This document shows positions 1 through 11,596 of a DNA stretch of 64,000 bases, in pieces. The notes beneath the pieces were generated by a model that worked only from the letters and a program-made list of their open reading frames with translations, searched no databases and was not told the DNA's origin. This stretch comes from Paralvinella palmiformis (Eukaryota; Annelida; Polychaeta; Terebellida; Alvinellidae). The position numbers and the translations under genes are program-made. The stretch lies in the NCBI GenBank assembly GCA_025642065.1, contig JAODUP010000859.1, positions 1 to 64,000 on the forward strand. The letters are read 5' to 3'. Numbering within the stretch: position 1 is the stretch's first letter; each line of letters opens with the position of its first letter.

Positions 1-33
1 CAAAAAAAAACAAAAACACAAACACACAAAAAA

Positions 34-378
34 ACACTCAAAGACATCTGTCGAAGGGAAATACAATACAACGTCCTATTTACAATGTATCCATTGTCGT
101 TGTCATCAGGCAATTATCTAAAATCAATATAGTCGACATTACAAAATCTATAACAAGAATATCAATAATATGCTGTTGATCAATAACAAACTAAATGGAA
201 TGATTTAATTAAACAGCTGGAGACAGAGAAAAGAAATGTGTGTGTGCGTGTGCGCGCGTGCACTGTGATATTTATATACTTATACTAATGACAATAAAAA
301 CCACAAACTGCTTTTTTAGCCAGAAAATGTATCCTAACAACAACAACATATGGACTAATTTACAGCACCACTAAAAAA

Positions 379-441
<63 letters not shown>

Positions 442-919
442 TATATATATCACATCACAGGGCCAAAAGAAGAGCACTAAAATATCTTAAAATGCCTAAT
501 AATTTTCACTAAATGAGCATTTAAAAAGACAGTATACTACTGCTACTACTACTACTACTACTGCTACTAATGATAATAATAAAGTAAATAAATATATATT
601 GAAAAATAACTAAAACTAATTTTAAATCTTTTGTAGCAGCATGATAGTGATGATCGTAAAAATTAGGACCACTGGGTAATTGATAGTAAATGAAGTGGTT
701 ACACATAATCGACTGAGACATTCATTGACATTCTAATAACGTACAATCATCAATCAGCTGATTATGATTAGGTACTGATGAGTTCTGACAGCTGCCAATC
801 ACCTGAAGACTAGGATAACTGTTTTTATGTGATACATATTTACGATCATGCATAGCAAAATGGCAAATGGGTATCATCATTTTAAAATATTAAGCTAAAA
901 ATTAAAAAAGAACACACAC
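34..919 (+). repeat. Direct repeat, copy 1 (~0.89 kb)
   Basis: Nearly identical to 16397-17294 in the same orientation. Apart from the length of the internal CA/TA microsatellite, only a few substitutions were seen (for example CTGTCG versus CTGTCA near base 53). Both copies start ACACTCAAAG and end in a GAACACACAC tract. No terminal inverted repeats, open reading frame or clear target-site duplication were recognised. It also contains a short CTA trinucleotide run (538-562). It is an unclassified mobile or segmental duplicate. Confidence 0.9.
375..450. repeat. CA/TA compound microsatellite
   Basis: (CA)n followed by (TA)n within direct repeat copy 1. Its length differs from the copy 2 tract at 16740-16825. 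Confidence 0.95.
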
Positions 920-1892
920 GAAGTGACATTGCAAATAAGGATTCCTAATGTTAAAGGAGGCTGAAAACCGATGTTGCACTTGGTACACGTGTGAAGTGAG
1001 AACAAAGTTAAAAACTACGAGTACCGAAGACATTTCTATTAAATTCGACAGCTGCTTAGGACCCCAACAATCAACTAGTCGACTTCCTGACACAGGACTT
1101 TAACAAGTCTCTTCATGTGATTAGACAAGAATGGGCTCCCGATCGATCAGCAAATCATTTCTGCCATCTCCGTGTAATGTGACTGCGATAACAAAGATCT
1201 GGATGGAGCCATCACCCGACAAATCAATGGTTATGGCCGACAAAGAGAAAACGCTCCAATTGATTTGTTTGTTCACAAAACATATGCCACAAAGAATCCA
1301 CACGAAAAGACTTAATGAAGGGGAAATCACTGAGTGGCTATGATTTCTATCGTAAAAAGACTTCCATTGAAAGAACAACAACAGAATCCAAGAAGAGCAC
1401 CAGATGACCTGTAAGCATTGCCAATGTAGGTGTAGATAGAGAAATACATATGAAAATGATGCAGTAAAATGGCAAACATTGCCGCTTAATTTGGTGGGGG
1501 GGGGGGGAACCTAAAATTAATACCATTCCAAATTTCCAGTCATTTTCAAGCAATCACGTACACACAGAGAAAAGTGTTAGTGAACAGATATTTAAGATAA
1601 AGACATAACAAAGAAAATAGAGAGCATATTTTAGTCTATGATTGGAAAACATTTCATAATTATTTAAGCTTCAGTTGTTAATTGTTGGATATCAGACTGA
1701 TAAAGGGGGATATCATCTTCATAGGTCATGTGAGTACATTTTTTTTTTGATGAGTACTGATGCATATATAGTGTACGAAACAAACTTCAACACATAACAA
1801 TGCCTGAATGTTCATCAGGTATAAATCAGACAAAATCATGGATCATTTGCAAATGTTTGCACAATTTTCAAGTCATCCCAGTATAAGTTTAC

Positions 1893-2784
1893 CTGTTTCC
1901 AATTTCTCATCTAGTAATATTTCAGCCATTCTATTTATCTTCATTGTTGACGTAGGAGCACTTGGTCCTTGGAACTTTTGCACTCTCATGGATCTAATGT
2001 CCCATAAAGCATTCCCATATCAGCATTAATTATGTCACTACCATCATCAATGCCAATGGCAGGTGGCTGATTAACAGAAGAAGCTCTTCCAGAAATCTTA
2101 ATAAGGTCAATGCCTGATTCTGGATTGCGAACATTAATTGGTTGATCCAAAAAACAAGTATGATAAGTGGCCTTGATGTCTTAAATCCTATATTTTTACA
2201 TTCAGAATTGTTAGCATTTTTGGTGTCCCGATTCAGGGATCTTATAGATGCGCATGAAGCAGCGACATCAGTGTCTGAATTAGTGAAGTGCTGTGAATTT
2301 GTACAAGAAGCCACAGTGTTAGAAGTATGTTTATTAGTTTGAGGTTTATAATGATGTTAAAGGATGACATCTGGATAGTGTCGGCTATCTACATGATCAA
2401 GAACATTGAGACTATTTAAATAATTAATGCAGTTACTGAGATCACTGAGATGAATGAAAAAATCCAGATCATCATCAGAAGTGGATCTGACAGCATGTAG
2501 TTCTGGATCAGCTTCATGCAAATGGCTAGTATTAGTCTCTACCCCACCAAATACAAGAGTATCTTCCACCAAAACTTTCAAAGATTCATGCTGTTTTGAG
2601 ATCTGGATCATTTTGGATATTCTGAGTACTGACTACTAAATGATCACTCTGGATACTCAGTGCATCCAGAATATTTCCAAAATCAAAACTCTTACCACAA
2701 TTAGGATTGAGGTAGGATTATCTACTATTGTTATTATTATTATTACTGCTGCAGTGATGTGACCTTGAGTGTGCACCTGGTGAA
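1893..2784 (-). pseudogene. Frame-broken continuation of the acidic linker coding sequence
   Basis: Beyond the TGA at 2785 the same acidic style continues in shifting frames. One frame gives SFDFGNILDALSIQSD. The next gives STSDDDLDFFIHLSDLSN and DVAASCASIRSLNRD. A third gives PAIGIDDGSDIINADM. The original frame returns with INRMAEILLDEKLETG and a GTAAACTT donor at 1892. Breaks lie near 2787, 2600, 2150 (at a T6 run) and 1990, with in-frame TAA codons near 2720 and 2362. The frame changes cancel, so the final donor is at phase 1, like the other linker junctions. Possible causes are assembly indels, erosion of an exon end that is now spliced out, or unannotated small introns. It is not a clean open reading frame. 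Confidence 0.5.
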
Positions 2785-5700
2785 TCATGCCTTTCTATTT
2801 GTTGATCCGGAACTAAAACTATTAAGAGAAATGGATCCATCAGGGCATATAACAGAATGTGAATAATGTTGTGTCCGATTGACCACCACCAATATTAAAC
2901 AAAGGGTTAAAATCTCGTTGAAACAAGAAATGACTGCAGCTGGGACATGGGCCCTCAGCCCAAAGCATCCAGCTTGGTGTGTGTATTTTTTGAGTACAAA
3001 ACCACCACCCAAGATAGTACCAGTGGTATGAAGATCAGTACCTTTGTCAGGATCACCATCAACACAGGAGTCCTCAAACTGTAGATTACAATAGAGTTGT
3101 TCAAAGCTACTGCTTCTTTCAAATACTTCATCATCAGAGAGATGGTCATCATCAGGTGACGTTTTCTTCTTGTTTTCATCAAGCTCACCTTCAGTTAAAC
3201 ACATCTGTCCAGGCAACATCTGTATGGTTTTTGCTGAATCCTCATCTTCACGAAAAGATGTCAGTTTAGATGAAGAAGCCTGTTCTTCATCACTTTGATC
3301 ATGTTGCTTTTTTGACTCATCATTCTCATGAGGAGACAGATGCTCAACTTCCACCTGCTGCTGTAATCTCTGAACTTTGCTGTCTGTTTCATCATCGAGC
3401 ACTGATGATGCTGTTCTTTTTGATGTTGTACCAGTAACATCAACTGAGACCAGATGTTGATGCTCTTTGACCTCATCTGTTGTCATTTCAAAACATCCCT
3501 TTGACTCACTATGTCCAGATCCAGTTTGAGTTATTTCCAGATAATCAGCGATGGCCTTCACCAAATGATCACGCGAGTTATCCAGTTGTTCTCCCCTGGC
3601 TGCTATTTTCTGGTATTCAACAGACTGGTCCTGTTCCAGTCCACTCTGACAGCTTTCACAGGCTGGTTCCAATTTGTTGTTGTTCTGGATTAGATACGTC
3701 TTAGTATCACACTGAATGTCAAACTCCTTCAGGAAACTCATCACAGGACTAATGCCAGCATCTTTGGGTACAGGGTCAACATTGGCCACCTGACATGAGG
3801 ACAAACTGCATTCTTCATTCATCATTCCCTGCCACCACACCTCCTCCTGTTTTGGCGTACTGGTGCCGTGAGCTGATGGCATACTCGTGCCATGAGCTGA
3901 TGACGAGTGAGAAACAGGATCTTTGCTAAATAATTCCTTCAGATCACTGACTGAGGCAATTGGTGATCTGTCCACGAACTCTGACCTTCCTGGCTTCTCC
4001 CTCATCTCTATGATGTTGTCTGATGTCTCAATTTCAGTGTCTTCCACTATGATTATTGGAGCCTTCATGAAGTTTGTGTCTGGATGCTGCTGAACAGCTT
4101 CACTTTTCCCAGATTTGTTGGATACTCTCTCCACAACATCACTCCTGATCCTAGAAGCTCCCTGTTGAGGAACAATAAGTTGTTTATCAAGCTGGGTGGG
4201 ATCAGAAATTGGTTCCATTTCTCTGTCATAGGACATGCTCAAAATGATTTCTTCCATTTCTGCATCGCTGATGAATCGTCTATTGCTCTCAATAAGACTA
4301 TCCAGATCATCATCATTGTCATCCATATCAGTTTTACTATTTGCAGAAGATTCCAACTGACCTTGGCTCTCATTATGGAAACTTAAATTCTGGCTCTCAA
4401 CTAAAGCATCCAGATCCTGATTATCACAAAAATCACCCAGCTTCTGTATGCCAAATGAATTATGAGAAGTTTTATTTATATAAGAGGCATCATCACTGTT
4501 GTAGTTCTCAGCTATTCTAGATGATGTATCCTCTGTGTCAGCCTCTACCAAGTCAAGCTTCTTGTGTTTTTCTAGATTTTTATTCACTGATTCCTCAGCG
4601 GCCACTTCTGATGACATCACCTCATCTTTAGCTGATTCGGTCTCGGAATGTTCTGATGTCTGACTGATATTTTGTTCTGTCAGCGTCTTCGGCAGGTTAC
4701 TGTTTGAGTGATATGGCCTGTAAGGCATGGTTGCTTCCAGTTTCAGAGCAGCTGAGTTCGAATGGATAGGAACAGGGTCAGTTTCGATCACCTCAGTCAC
4801 CGTTATTTTGTCCTTTAGATCCGGCCCACTGAGATTCATCATCACATCCAGATCTAAGGAATCGATATCTGATGATGATTCATCCTTAACCGTTCCATTC
4901 TCATCATCACTGTCAACAGGTTCTGTCTTCTCACTGATCACACTCAAAGAATCGGCATCATCTTCTGAAGCTGGTACCAGTCGACTGTAGTGTCCTTTTT
5001 TAATCATTTCCAGCACCTCACGGATATAGTCAAGCTGTTCAGGTGAATACACATCCTTTTCTTCAAACCACTGTTCCAGTGCCTTGGGTCCAAACTGCAG
5101 ATCCGATTCCATGCCACACATTGCTTCATGGGTGCGTTCACCCGAAAATCCAGCAGCCAACAAGTTGTTCTTCAATATCTGGATTGCACGTTCTCGTTCT
5201 TCATCTCTGTTGTTGTGCTCCTGTTTGACATCATGCTGCTGATGCTGCAGGAGATGACCACCAGATGACACATCATGATCCCATTCCATCTGGTCAGATG
5301 ACGATGATGCTTCTTTATCATCTCGGTCACTGTCATCTTTTGCCCAAAAATCACCCTCTCCATGCTCCGTGTTTTGCCAACTCCACTCATGATGTTCTTG
5401 ACCCTTCACATCAGCCACGTGCTCATCTTCTCGTCTCTCCCCATAACCATCATTAGTGGTCTCTTTTTCCAAGTGGCCATCATTCAGGGATGTAAGATAA
5501 ACAGGTAACGATGGCTTCAGGGGATCCACAGACTTGTCATTATCATGATCTGGTGTGGACAGTGAAGACCGCATTTCCACATCCTGTTCCTCCACCACTG
5601 AACACTGAGTTCCAGAAATGGTTGACAGCCCACCACCATTACCGCTAGCCACAACTCCACCTTTACCATACCTCGCCAGGAGAGTATTAACCTTGTCCTG

Positions 5701-5948
5701 GATAGGATCAGGAGAAGGGATTGTATGAGGAGATAGTCCATCACCGGGGACAGGATTCTTACACTTTTTGTTCTCTAATGAAGCCTCTGCATCGACGTCA
5801 TCTAGATCTGAATTTGAGCTGCTGGATGACATAGGCAAAGAGATCGATTCCTCGGCAAGAAATTTCCGATCCCAACTTGGTTCTGATTGGTCGATGTTCA
5901 GATCGTGTGATTTTTGTTTGGGCTGAGTTTCATCAAGGAACTGATGAT
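2785..5948 (-). CDS. SYTL: Synaptotagmin-like protein, long acidic linker exon
   Basis: The exon begins after a CTCCCCTCAG acceptor at phase 1, reading DHQFLDETQPKQKSHDLNID, and stays open for more than 1,050 codons to a TGA at 2785-2787. It is acidic and Ser-rich, with a more structured-looking stretch (NLLAAGFSGERTHEAMCGME, then ALEQWFEEKDVYSPEQLDYI). Acidic LDxL-type motifs recur (DLDALVES, DLDSLIES, DIDSLDLDV), and SAHGTS is duplicated in tandem near 3870-3905. No catalytic or C2 domain is present. The last part (about 2785-3000) is hydrophobic and may be read-through of a splice site; an AAAG/GTACTG donor near 3040 is one candidate. Very long linkers are known in bitesize, whereas vertebrate Slp proteins are much shorter. 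The exon body is confident; its true 3' end is not. Confidence 0.78.
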
Positions 5949-6136
5949 CTGAGGGGAGAGAAACAACCGATTGTTAGTAATTTATCAGAGTAAGTGTGAC
6001 CTATTTAGCAAGTGCTGAAGTTATTGTTTCTATGACTATGGTTAATGCTAACAGAATTATGTCAATAATTATCAACTTCCAAAATGAGGGTTAAGTAATA
6101 AGAAATTGTTTAATTATTGAATCAAAACACATGCTA

Positions 6137-6138
<2 letters not shown>

Positions 6139-6181
<43 letters not shown>
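6139..6181. repeat. AT microsatellite
   Basis: About 21 AT units in the intron just upstream of the acidic linker exon. Confidence 0.95.
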
Positions 6182-6182
<1 letters not shown>

Positions 6183-7084
6183 TTCAATGAGCATGTTGTT
6201 AGATCATTAAATAAACTATTCATAAAGGTTCTTAAGAGTTGGGTAGGTGATAATGTAGCTAGTTAACTAAATAAATATCTATTGTATGTTTACTATTATC
6301 ACTGTTAGTCACATGACATGTTAGATTGTTAAAACATCAGTTAGCTTTCTGCTAATGTTACTAAATGTCAACTATAATATCTGTAATACATTATACATTA
6401 CATAAACATTGTATGTATGTGTTTGTGCGTATTCCTTCACCTGGACATGCATGCACACACATGCATAAGGGCATGAACATAAAAGCATCAAAATCAACAA
6501 AAACATGACAGTAGAATTGAATACATGTACAATGAAAAGTTAAAAAGGTGTACACTACGTGTGCATGCATACATAACAATACATGCATGCAAAAAACAGA
6601 GACAGTTAAAAAAACGAAACATCAATAGAAAAAATACATTTGCAACAAAAAGTACTAAGACTTCGCCCAGATATCTGGTACCAGACATATAACAGCAGAC
6701 TACTTGGACTTCAGGTAGACAATCTAGACATCTATCAGACTAGTTATCATCACAGAGACAGAGAGGGATAAGACATAAAGCTAAGGAAGCCGGAAAAGCA
6801 TAAACGGTGTAACAGCACAAGAGACCAGGAATGATATGATGACAACACCATGTTTTGTAATGGTGGCACAGGGATTATTCTTACCTTATGCCAAGATGCC
6901 ATCGTAATGATCCGTCAGGCCCTTCCAGACAGATGATGCTCATAAACAGAAGAGACACGACACAACAAACAAAACATAATTGCCTTACAGGTTCTAATTT
7001 GTCATTCTTTCAATACCGAGGTTGGACTGAATGTTGTTCATCTATTCTCATTTTAAATGGGAATAGATTTACAATGAAAATCTA

Positions 7085-7085
7085 A

Positions 7086-7138
<53 letters not shown>

Positions 7139-7139
7139 T
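7085..7139. repeat. CT/GT compound microsatellite
   Basis: A (CT)n run passes directly into (GT)n. Confidence 0.95.
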
Positions 7140-7484
7140 ATTTTTAACTGGTCATTCCTTCATGTATTTTCTATCTTTCAGATCCACAAAATAGTAAACA
7201 TCTAAACTCAACACAAACAAACAAAACAACTAACAGTTTTTTAGCCTAATTATGTCATGAAAGATAACACCGTTGATGATCAGGTTTTCTGTTTCTGGTT
7301 GAAGGGAAGGCAGAATCGCAGGGGATGTCATAAACAATCATAAACAAAACAACTTCATAACTGGCCGACATTTTTTAAAAGGAGCTGCACTTCTACATTG
7401 GATCACACAAGGCAATGTTGGACCATCAGTGAAATAAAGATTTTTTTAAATTATCCTTAGAGATAACCTATACTACTGAGGATG

Positions 7485-7667
7485 GGTATGGCGCCTCTGT
7501 GAGCTAGCGGTAGCATGTTGGACCACAGATCACTACCACCCGTGTTCGAATCTTGGCGTGGGCATATCTGAAAGTTGTTTCGTCTTTGACGTCGCCTCAT
7601 TACCTTTGGAGTTCACTCAGCCCATTTAGCCTACCTTGTGCACAAATCATCAATCATCATCATCATC
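7485..7667 (+). mobile_element. tRNA-derived SINE, family A, with target-site duplication
   Basis: The head resembles a tRNA: an A-box-like segment with GTAGCATGTTGGACC and a B box GTGTTCGAATCTTGG. The body carries TTGACGTCGCCTCATTACC and CCCATTTAGCCTACCTTGTG, and the tail is CATCATCATC. The 12-base sequence CTACTGAGGATG flanks it exactly at 7473-7484 and 7668-7679, a target-site duplication. It is non-coding and lies in the intron between the two linker exons. Confidence 0.85.
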
Positions 7668-7719
7668 CTACTGAGGATGATGTCCTGATAGCACTCTTCT
7701 GTTAGATTACTGGGCATTC

Positions 7720-7800
7720 CGATGGTGCAGTGGTTGCTGCCTAGTTCTGTCTTAGAATCCAGCCCACAACTGTATTTGTGGGATTTATTCCATTAGTGTG
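7720..7800 (+). mobile_element. tRNA-derived SINE, family B, partial
   Basis: Forward copy: GATGGTGCAGTGGTTGCTGC head, TTAGAATCCAGCCCACAAC, then CTGTATTTGTGGGATTTATT. It lies directly after the family A SINE at 7485 and may mark a favoured insertion area. Confidence 0.5.
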
Positions 7801-8548
7801 ATTGCATTTCATGATGAACCCAGTGACATTATAGACACCAATATAAACAACCCAAAGAATTGTTTGTCCATTGATCAAAATGTATCGTTGTCAGATACGG
7901 TAACATTTAGCCAGACAGCTAACAAGCCCATTAAAGGAAGCAGGTCAACAAAATGAACCATCACCGACCATTCATAGAAGAAACATCAGCAAATAACAGG
8001 GAGGTTCATCACATCCCGATGGCAAGTAATCGCCCACGGTATCCGTCTGCGGTGTGTTTCACAGATCTGGAGAGATCCCAGCAGATGACTGATGATTGAG
8101 GAATGGATTAGATGACCGCCCACAACAAAACAAAACAACATGCAATAGTTTGAACTTATCTGTGGCTAAAGGTTCTTGGGTCACGTGGCACATTTGGTCT
8201 CAGTCTCAATCTTTGATTACCTCCAGGGAAGAAATGACCTCCAACAAACGAAATGTCATCATGTCAATTAGTGTAAGAGAGGAATTACTGGTGGGCTGAA
8301 CAGAGGCGAGAGGATATAAACAGGCATGCAGACAGAGACAAACAGACAGACAAATGCGCGCGCACGCCCACGTACGTACGCACAAATATCAGAAGTAATG
8401 TATTCTGGACCAGCATAAATTGCAGTTGACTACAAGGAGAAAAGACGTATGACAAATTATCACCCAAAACAACTATACTGTATCCATGTACACCTTATTG
8501 ATATAAACAACACATCCAGACTGCCAGCCAATAAGTGAGAGGTTTGTA

Positions 8549-8675
8549 TAGCCTCAGGATTGATCACACCTGGGACATAATTAGCCAAGATGGACACTCT
8601 TTAGGGTAACATCCCTCCAAACACAGGTAACTTGATTGGATTCAAACTCCGAGCTGACAACACATCACCGTAACA
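8549..8675 (-). mobile_element. tRNA-derived SINE, family B
   Basis: Reverse copy recognised by TAGCCTCAGGATTGATCACA, CCTGGGACATAATTAGCC, CCAAACACAGGTAAC and GGATTCAAACTCCGAG. Family B reads, in its own orientation, a tRNA-like head with a GCAGTGGTTA-type A box, then TTCGAATCC, then CATACCTGTGTTTG and a GTCCCAGGTGTGACC 3' part. Confidence 0.65.
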
Positions 8676-10849
8676 CATTATTATGATCTTTTCAAAAGTC
8701 ACTGATACAAAGAATACCCCCCCCCCTCCCATCAGAATGCCGTATATCTCGTCTGTCTACTGTCTGTCTTCCTACTCAGATTATCTTAAACCAAATTCTC
8801 CCACAATCCTGCATAATATCAGTTCATAAATCTTCAGGTCTCAGGTCACAGTGAAGCATCTCAGAATTATTTTGTGATTAAGGTGCTATCACTTAATGTT
8901 GTTATCATCATCACTATACCGCACCATGCATAGCAAAACTTACATGCACCTGAGTGTGATATTGCATTACGTTACAACCACACTGTTATAAGACCCAAAA
9001 CATTGTTCTTGTTGTCAAAGCCATACAATTTCGGATGTTAAGAGTTCTTAGGGCTTCTGATGTTTGTATCCGCCAGCAACCACAATACAGGAAGAAACCC
9101 CACAAGTTCATGCTGAGCCAGGGCTGGCATCAGCCTCAGCAGATCAAGCATTTATATGCTGCCCACAACATTTTAATCAGTCTTCCGTAACTGTCTCATA
9201 ACAAATAGCTGTAAGGGATGTGACAGCCACTAACAATTCATTCAGCCATAAACAATTTTTTTTTTGTTCAAGCCAAAACTTCATTCTGTTAATAACTACA
9301 CTAGTTTGAGGTTTTAGGTGGGCAACAAATAATTTTCCAAATGGTATTAATATAATTTATGATAATTTATTATCAATAACATTTACTTAGTTGTCATAAA
9401 ACAAATATTGGCATATGTATAAAATGGATGGGAAAATAGCTATGCTTGCCATTTTATTTCAAATAAAGGCAGATACATTATGTCAGAAATGTCAGTTAAC
9501 ATCAAAGACATTAAGAATGGTGACAAATAAATATTTTTATGCACTTTCACCTCTGGTATTATTTAAGCTTTCACTCTGTGCATGTCCATTTAAAAATATA
9601 CAATACCTTAACACTTGTTTAGATTTATTTAGAAGTAAAGAATGAGTTCATGGGATGTGATATATGCTAATTAGCGTGTATCAGAAAGGAATCGTCCATA
9701 TGCACATCCAATCAATCTAGATTCTAACATTTTAGTTATCAACAATAAATAAATATATTATGTCATTCTAAATGTATTAAAATGTTCGTAGACTGGAAGG
9801 CATATTTAGTGAGTCACTGATGTCAAGTATAGTTTTCTTCTCTCACTCTATGATTGACCAGTACTCTGATAAATATATCCCACACTCTTATAAAACTAAT
9901 CCCATTGTAAATTTAGACAATTTTATGCCATATTATAATAGGAAAAAAATTAAGTCAAAGTATGGAGGATTTTACAAACTGATGAAATCTGATTGAAAAT
10001 ACTGAAAAAAATCATACATACAGACTTAGTTTAAATGTGCTACCACACTCCAGTGGTGTCTTAGAACTTTATAAGTGTGATGAGCTATAAATTATATAAG
10101 AACTATTTAAATACCCCAGCTTTACAGTCTAATTAATAATCCAAGTTCTCTTCACAAAATAAGTGCTCAAAATGAGGGAGCCATTCTATTTGAGAAAACA
10201 ATTAAATTTTAGTATGCAAATATACTGTTATAATGTATGCCATGTCTTAGGTTGGACTGAACTATCCCAGTAATCTGCAATTATTGATAATGGCCACCTC
10301 ATCGTGTTAACCAAATGCAATCAGGTTGTGATATTTCTGAAGTTAAAGTGATTAGTATTCACTTGCGGAAATAATGTCCTTATCCAAGGAAACTGGAATT
10401 CTGCTTCATCCCTCCCTGACATTACAACTCAACCAATAGAACACTGCACTAGAAAATATCTCAGATCCAATCTCCAATTAGATATGCTAATCCTTTATGT
10501 AATTACCGGTTGGGGTTATGTTAAGTTGTAAATGATGGCTGCAGGGTTGGTTGATAGACTTTAGAATTAGAGTTCGGTACCAGGCAATTATTGGATGTTA
10601 GAAACAGTCATACTCCAGAGAAATTAATTCTTCGGCTACATTTGACATCTCTATAAGCCATATTGAGGTTAAAGTGACCTGAGTAATGTATTCAATAAAT
10701 ATTTCAGCCTTAATCCAAACTGTCAGATTTTTATCAATACTGATAGATTTTATCTTTACCGTATAGCGTTGTCTATAAGATTAAGAAACAGTCCTAGAGA
10801 GTATTACTATTAGTATCAGACACCAGCCATATTACCGTCACATATCTAT

Positions 10850-10965
10850 AACAGTTGGGTTCTAACCCTGACCTGGCTAGCTCAGAAGGGTGTTTCATCT
10901 TTCACTACATCTTATTACCTTTGGAGGTCATCCATCCTTTTTAGCACAAAAGTGTCTGTAAAACT
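10850..10965 (+). mobile_element. tRNA-derived SINE, family A, partial
   Basis: A diverged copy recognised by AAGGGTGTTTCATCTTTCAC, ATTACCTTTGGAGGTCATCC and TTTTAGCACAAAAGTGTCTG. The tRNA-like head is mostly lost. Confidence 0.65.
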
Positions 10966-11596
10966 GTATCTTTTACATTTACATTTATCAGACTTTAGCC
11001 AAATTTGTCTCATCCCCACAAAAAGGTCTACTTCTGTAAATAGTGGTCGGGATAATTATATTAGCAAACAAACCAAAACTGTCATGGGTGATAATCAGAG
11101 AAAATTACCTCAACAGCTGTCTGCATAGAAATGTATCTTATTTCACAGATATCAGCATTGGCATAAACATGTCATATGTCATAATCTGTGCACATCCACA
11201 GTACATGTGAATGCTGACTTCCATCCTTGTCCAACATTTGGTGCAATACAAAAGTAGCCATGCTATGGTAAAACCAACTATTTTTAGGGAACATTTATCT
11301 ATTTTTGTAAATCATGGTGACGACTCGACTAGTACAATACTTTATAGGCAATTGAAATTTTTAGAAATGACGTTATATCATAAAACGTTACATATAAAAA
11401 GAGATAACGATTGATCGAACACTTCCTCCACAAAAACTGCAACAGACACCCAGGATAGTGCAATACCATTAAAAGTGAAACAAAACTCAGCTTACCCACA
11501 CCTAGAGACATACGTCTGGTAAATGCAATAACTGACACCATGGCACCATCAAAAAAAGTTCTAATGTAAAACTAAAAGACAATAATTCAAACCTAC

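Larger units (their letters stand above)
5949..11596 (-). other. Intron between the two linker exons
   Basis: 5.65 kb bounded by GTAGGTTTG (5') and CTCCCCTCAG (3') on the minus strand, phase 1. It holds two family A SINEs, two family B SINEs and simple repeats. No coding exon was recognised in the remaining unique AT-rich sequence. Confidence 0.8.

Noticed and set aside
1131..1343. A 70-codon plus-strand frame with balanced composition
   Set aside because: No family resemblance, no upstream or downstream exon logic, and an equally long frame exists on the opposite strand.
1..1892. C2A/C2B exons expected downstream of the linker
   Set aside because: No frame with C2 calcium-loop or beta-strand character was found; these exons are probably outside the window.
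2785..3000. Hydrophobic C-terminal stretch as a membrane anchor
   Set aside because: It lies just before a break where alternative frames look more coding-like, so it is more likely read-through or a frame artefact than a real transmembrane segment.
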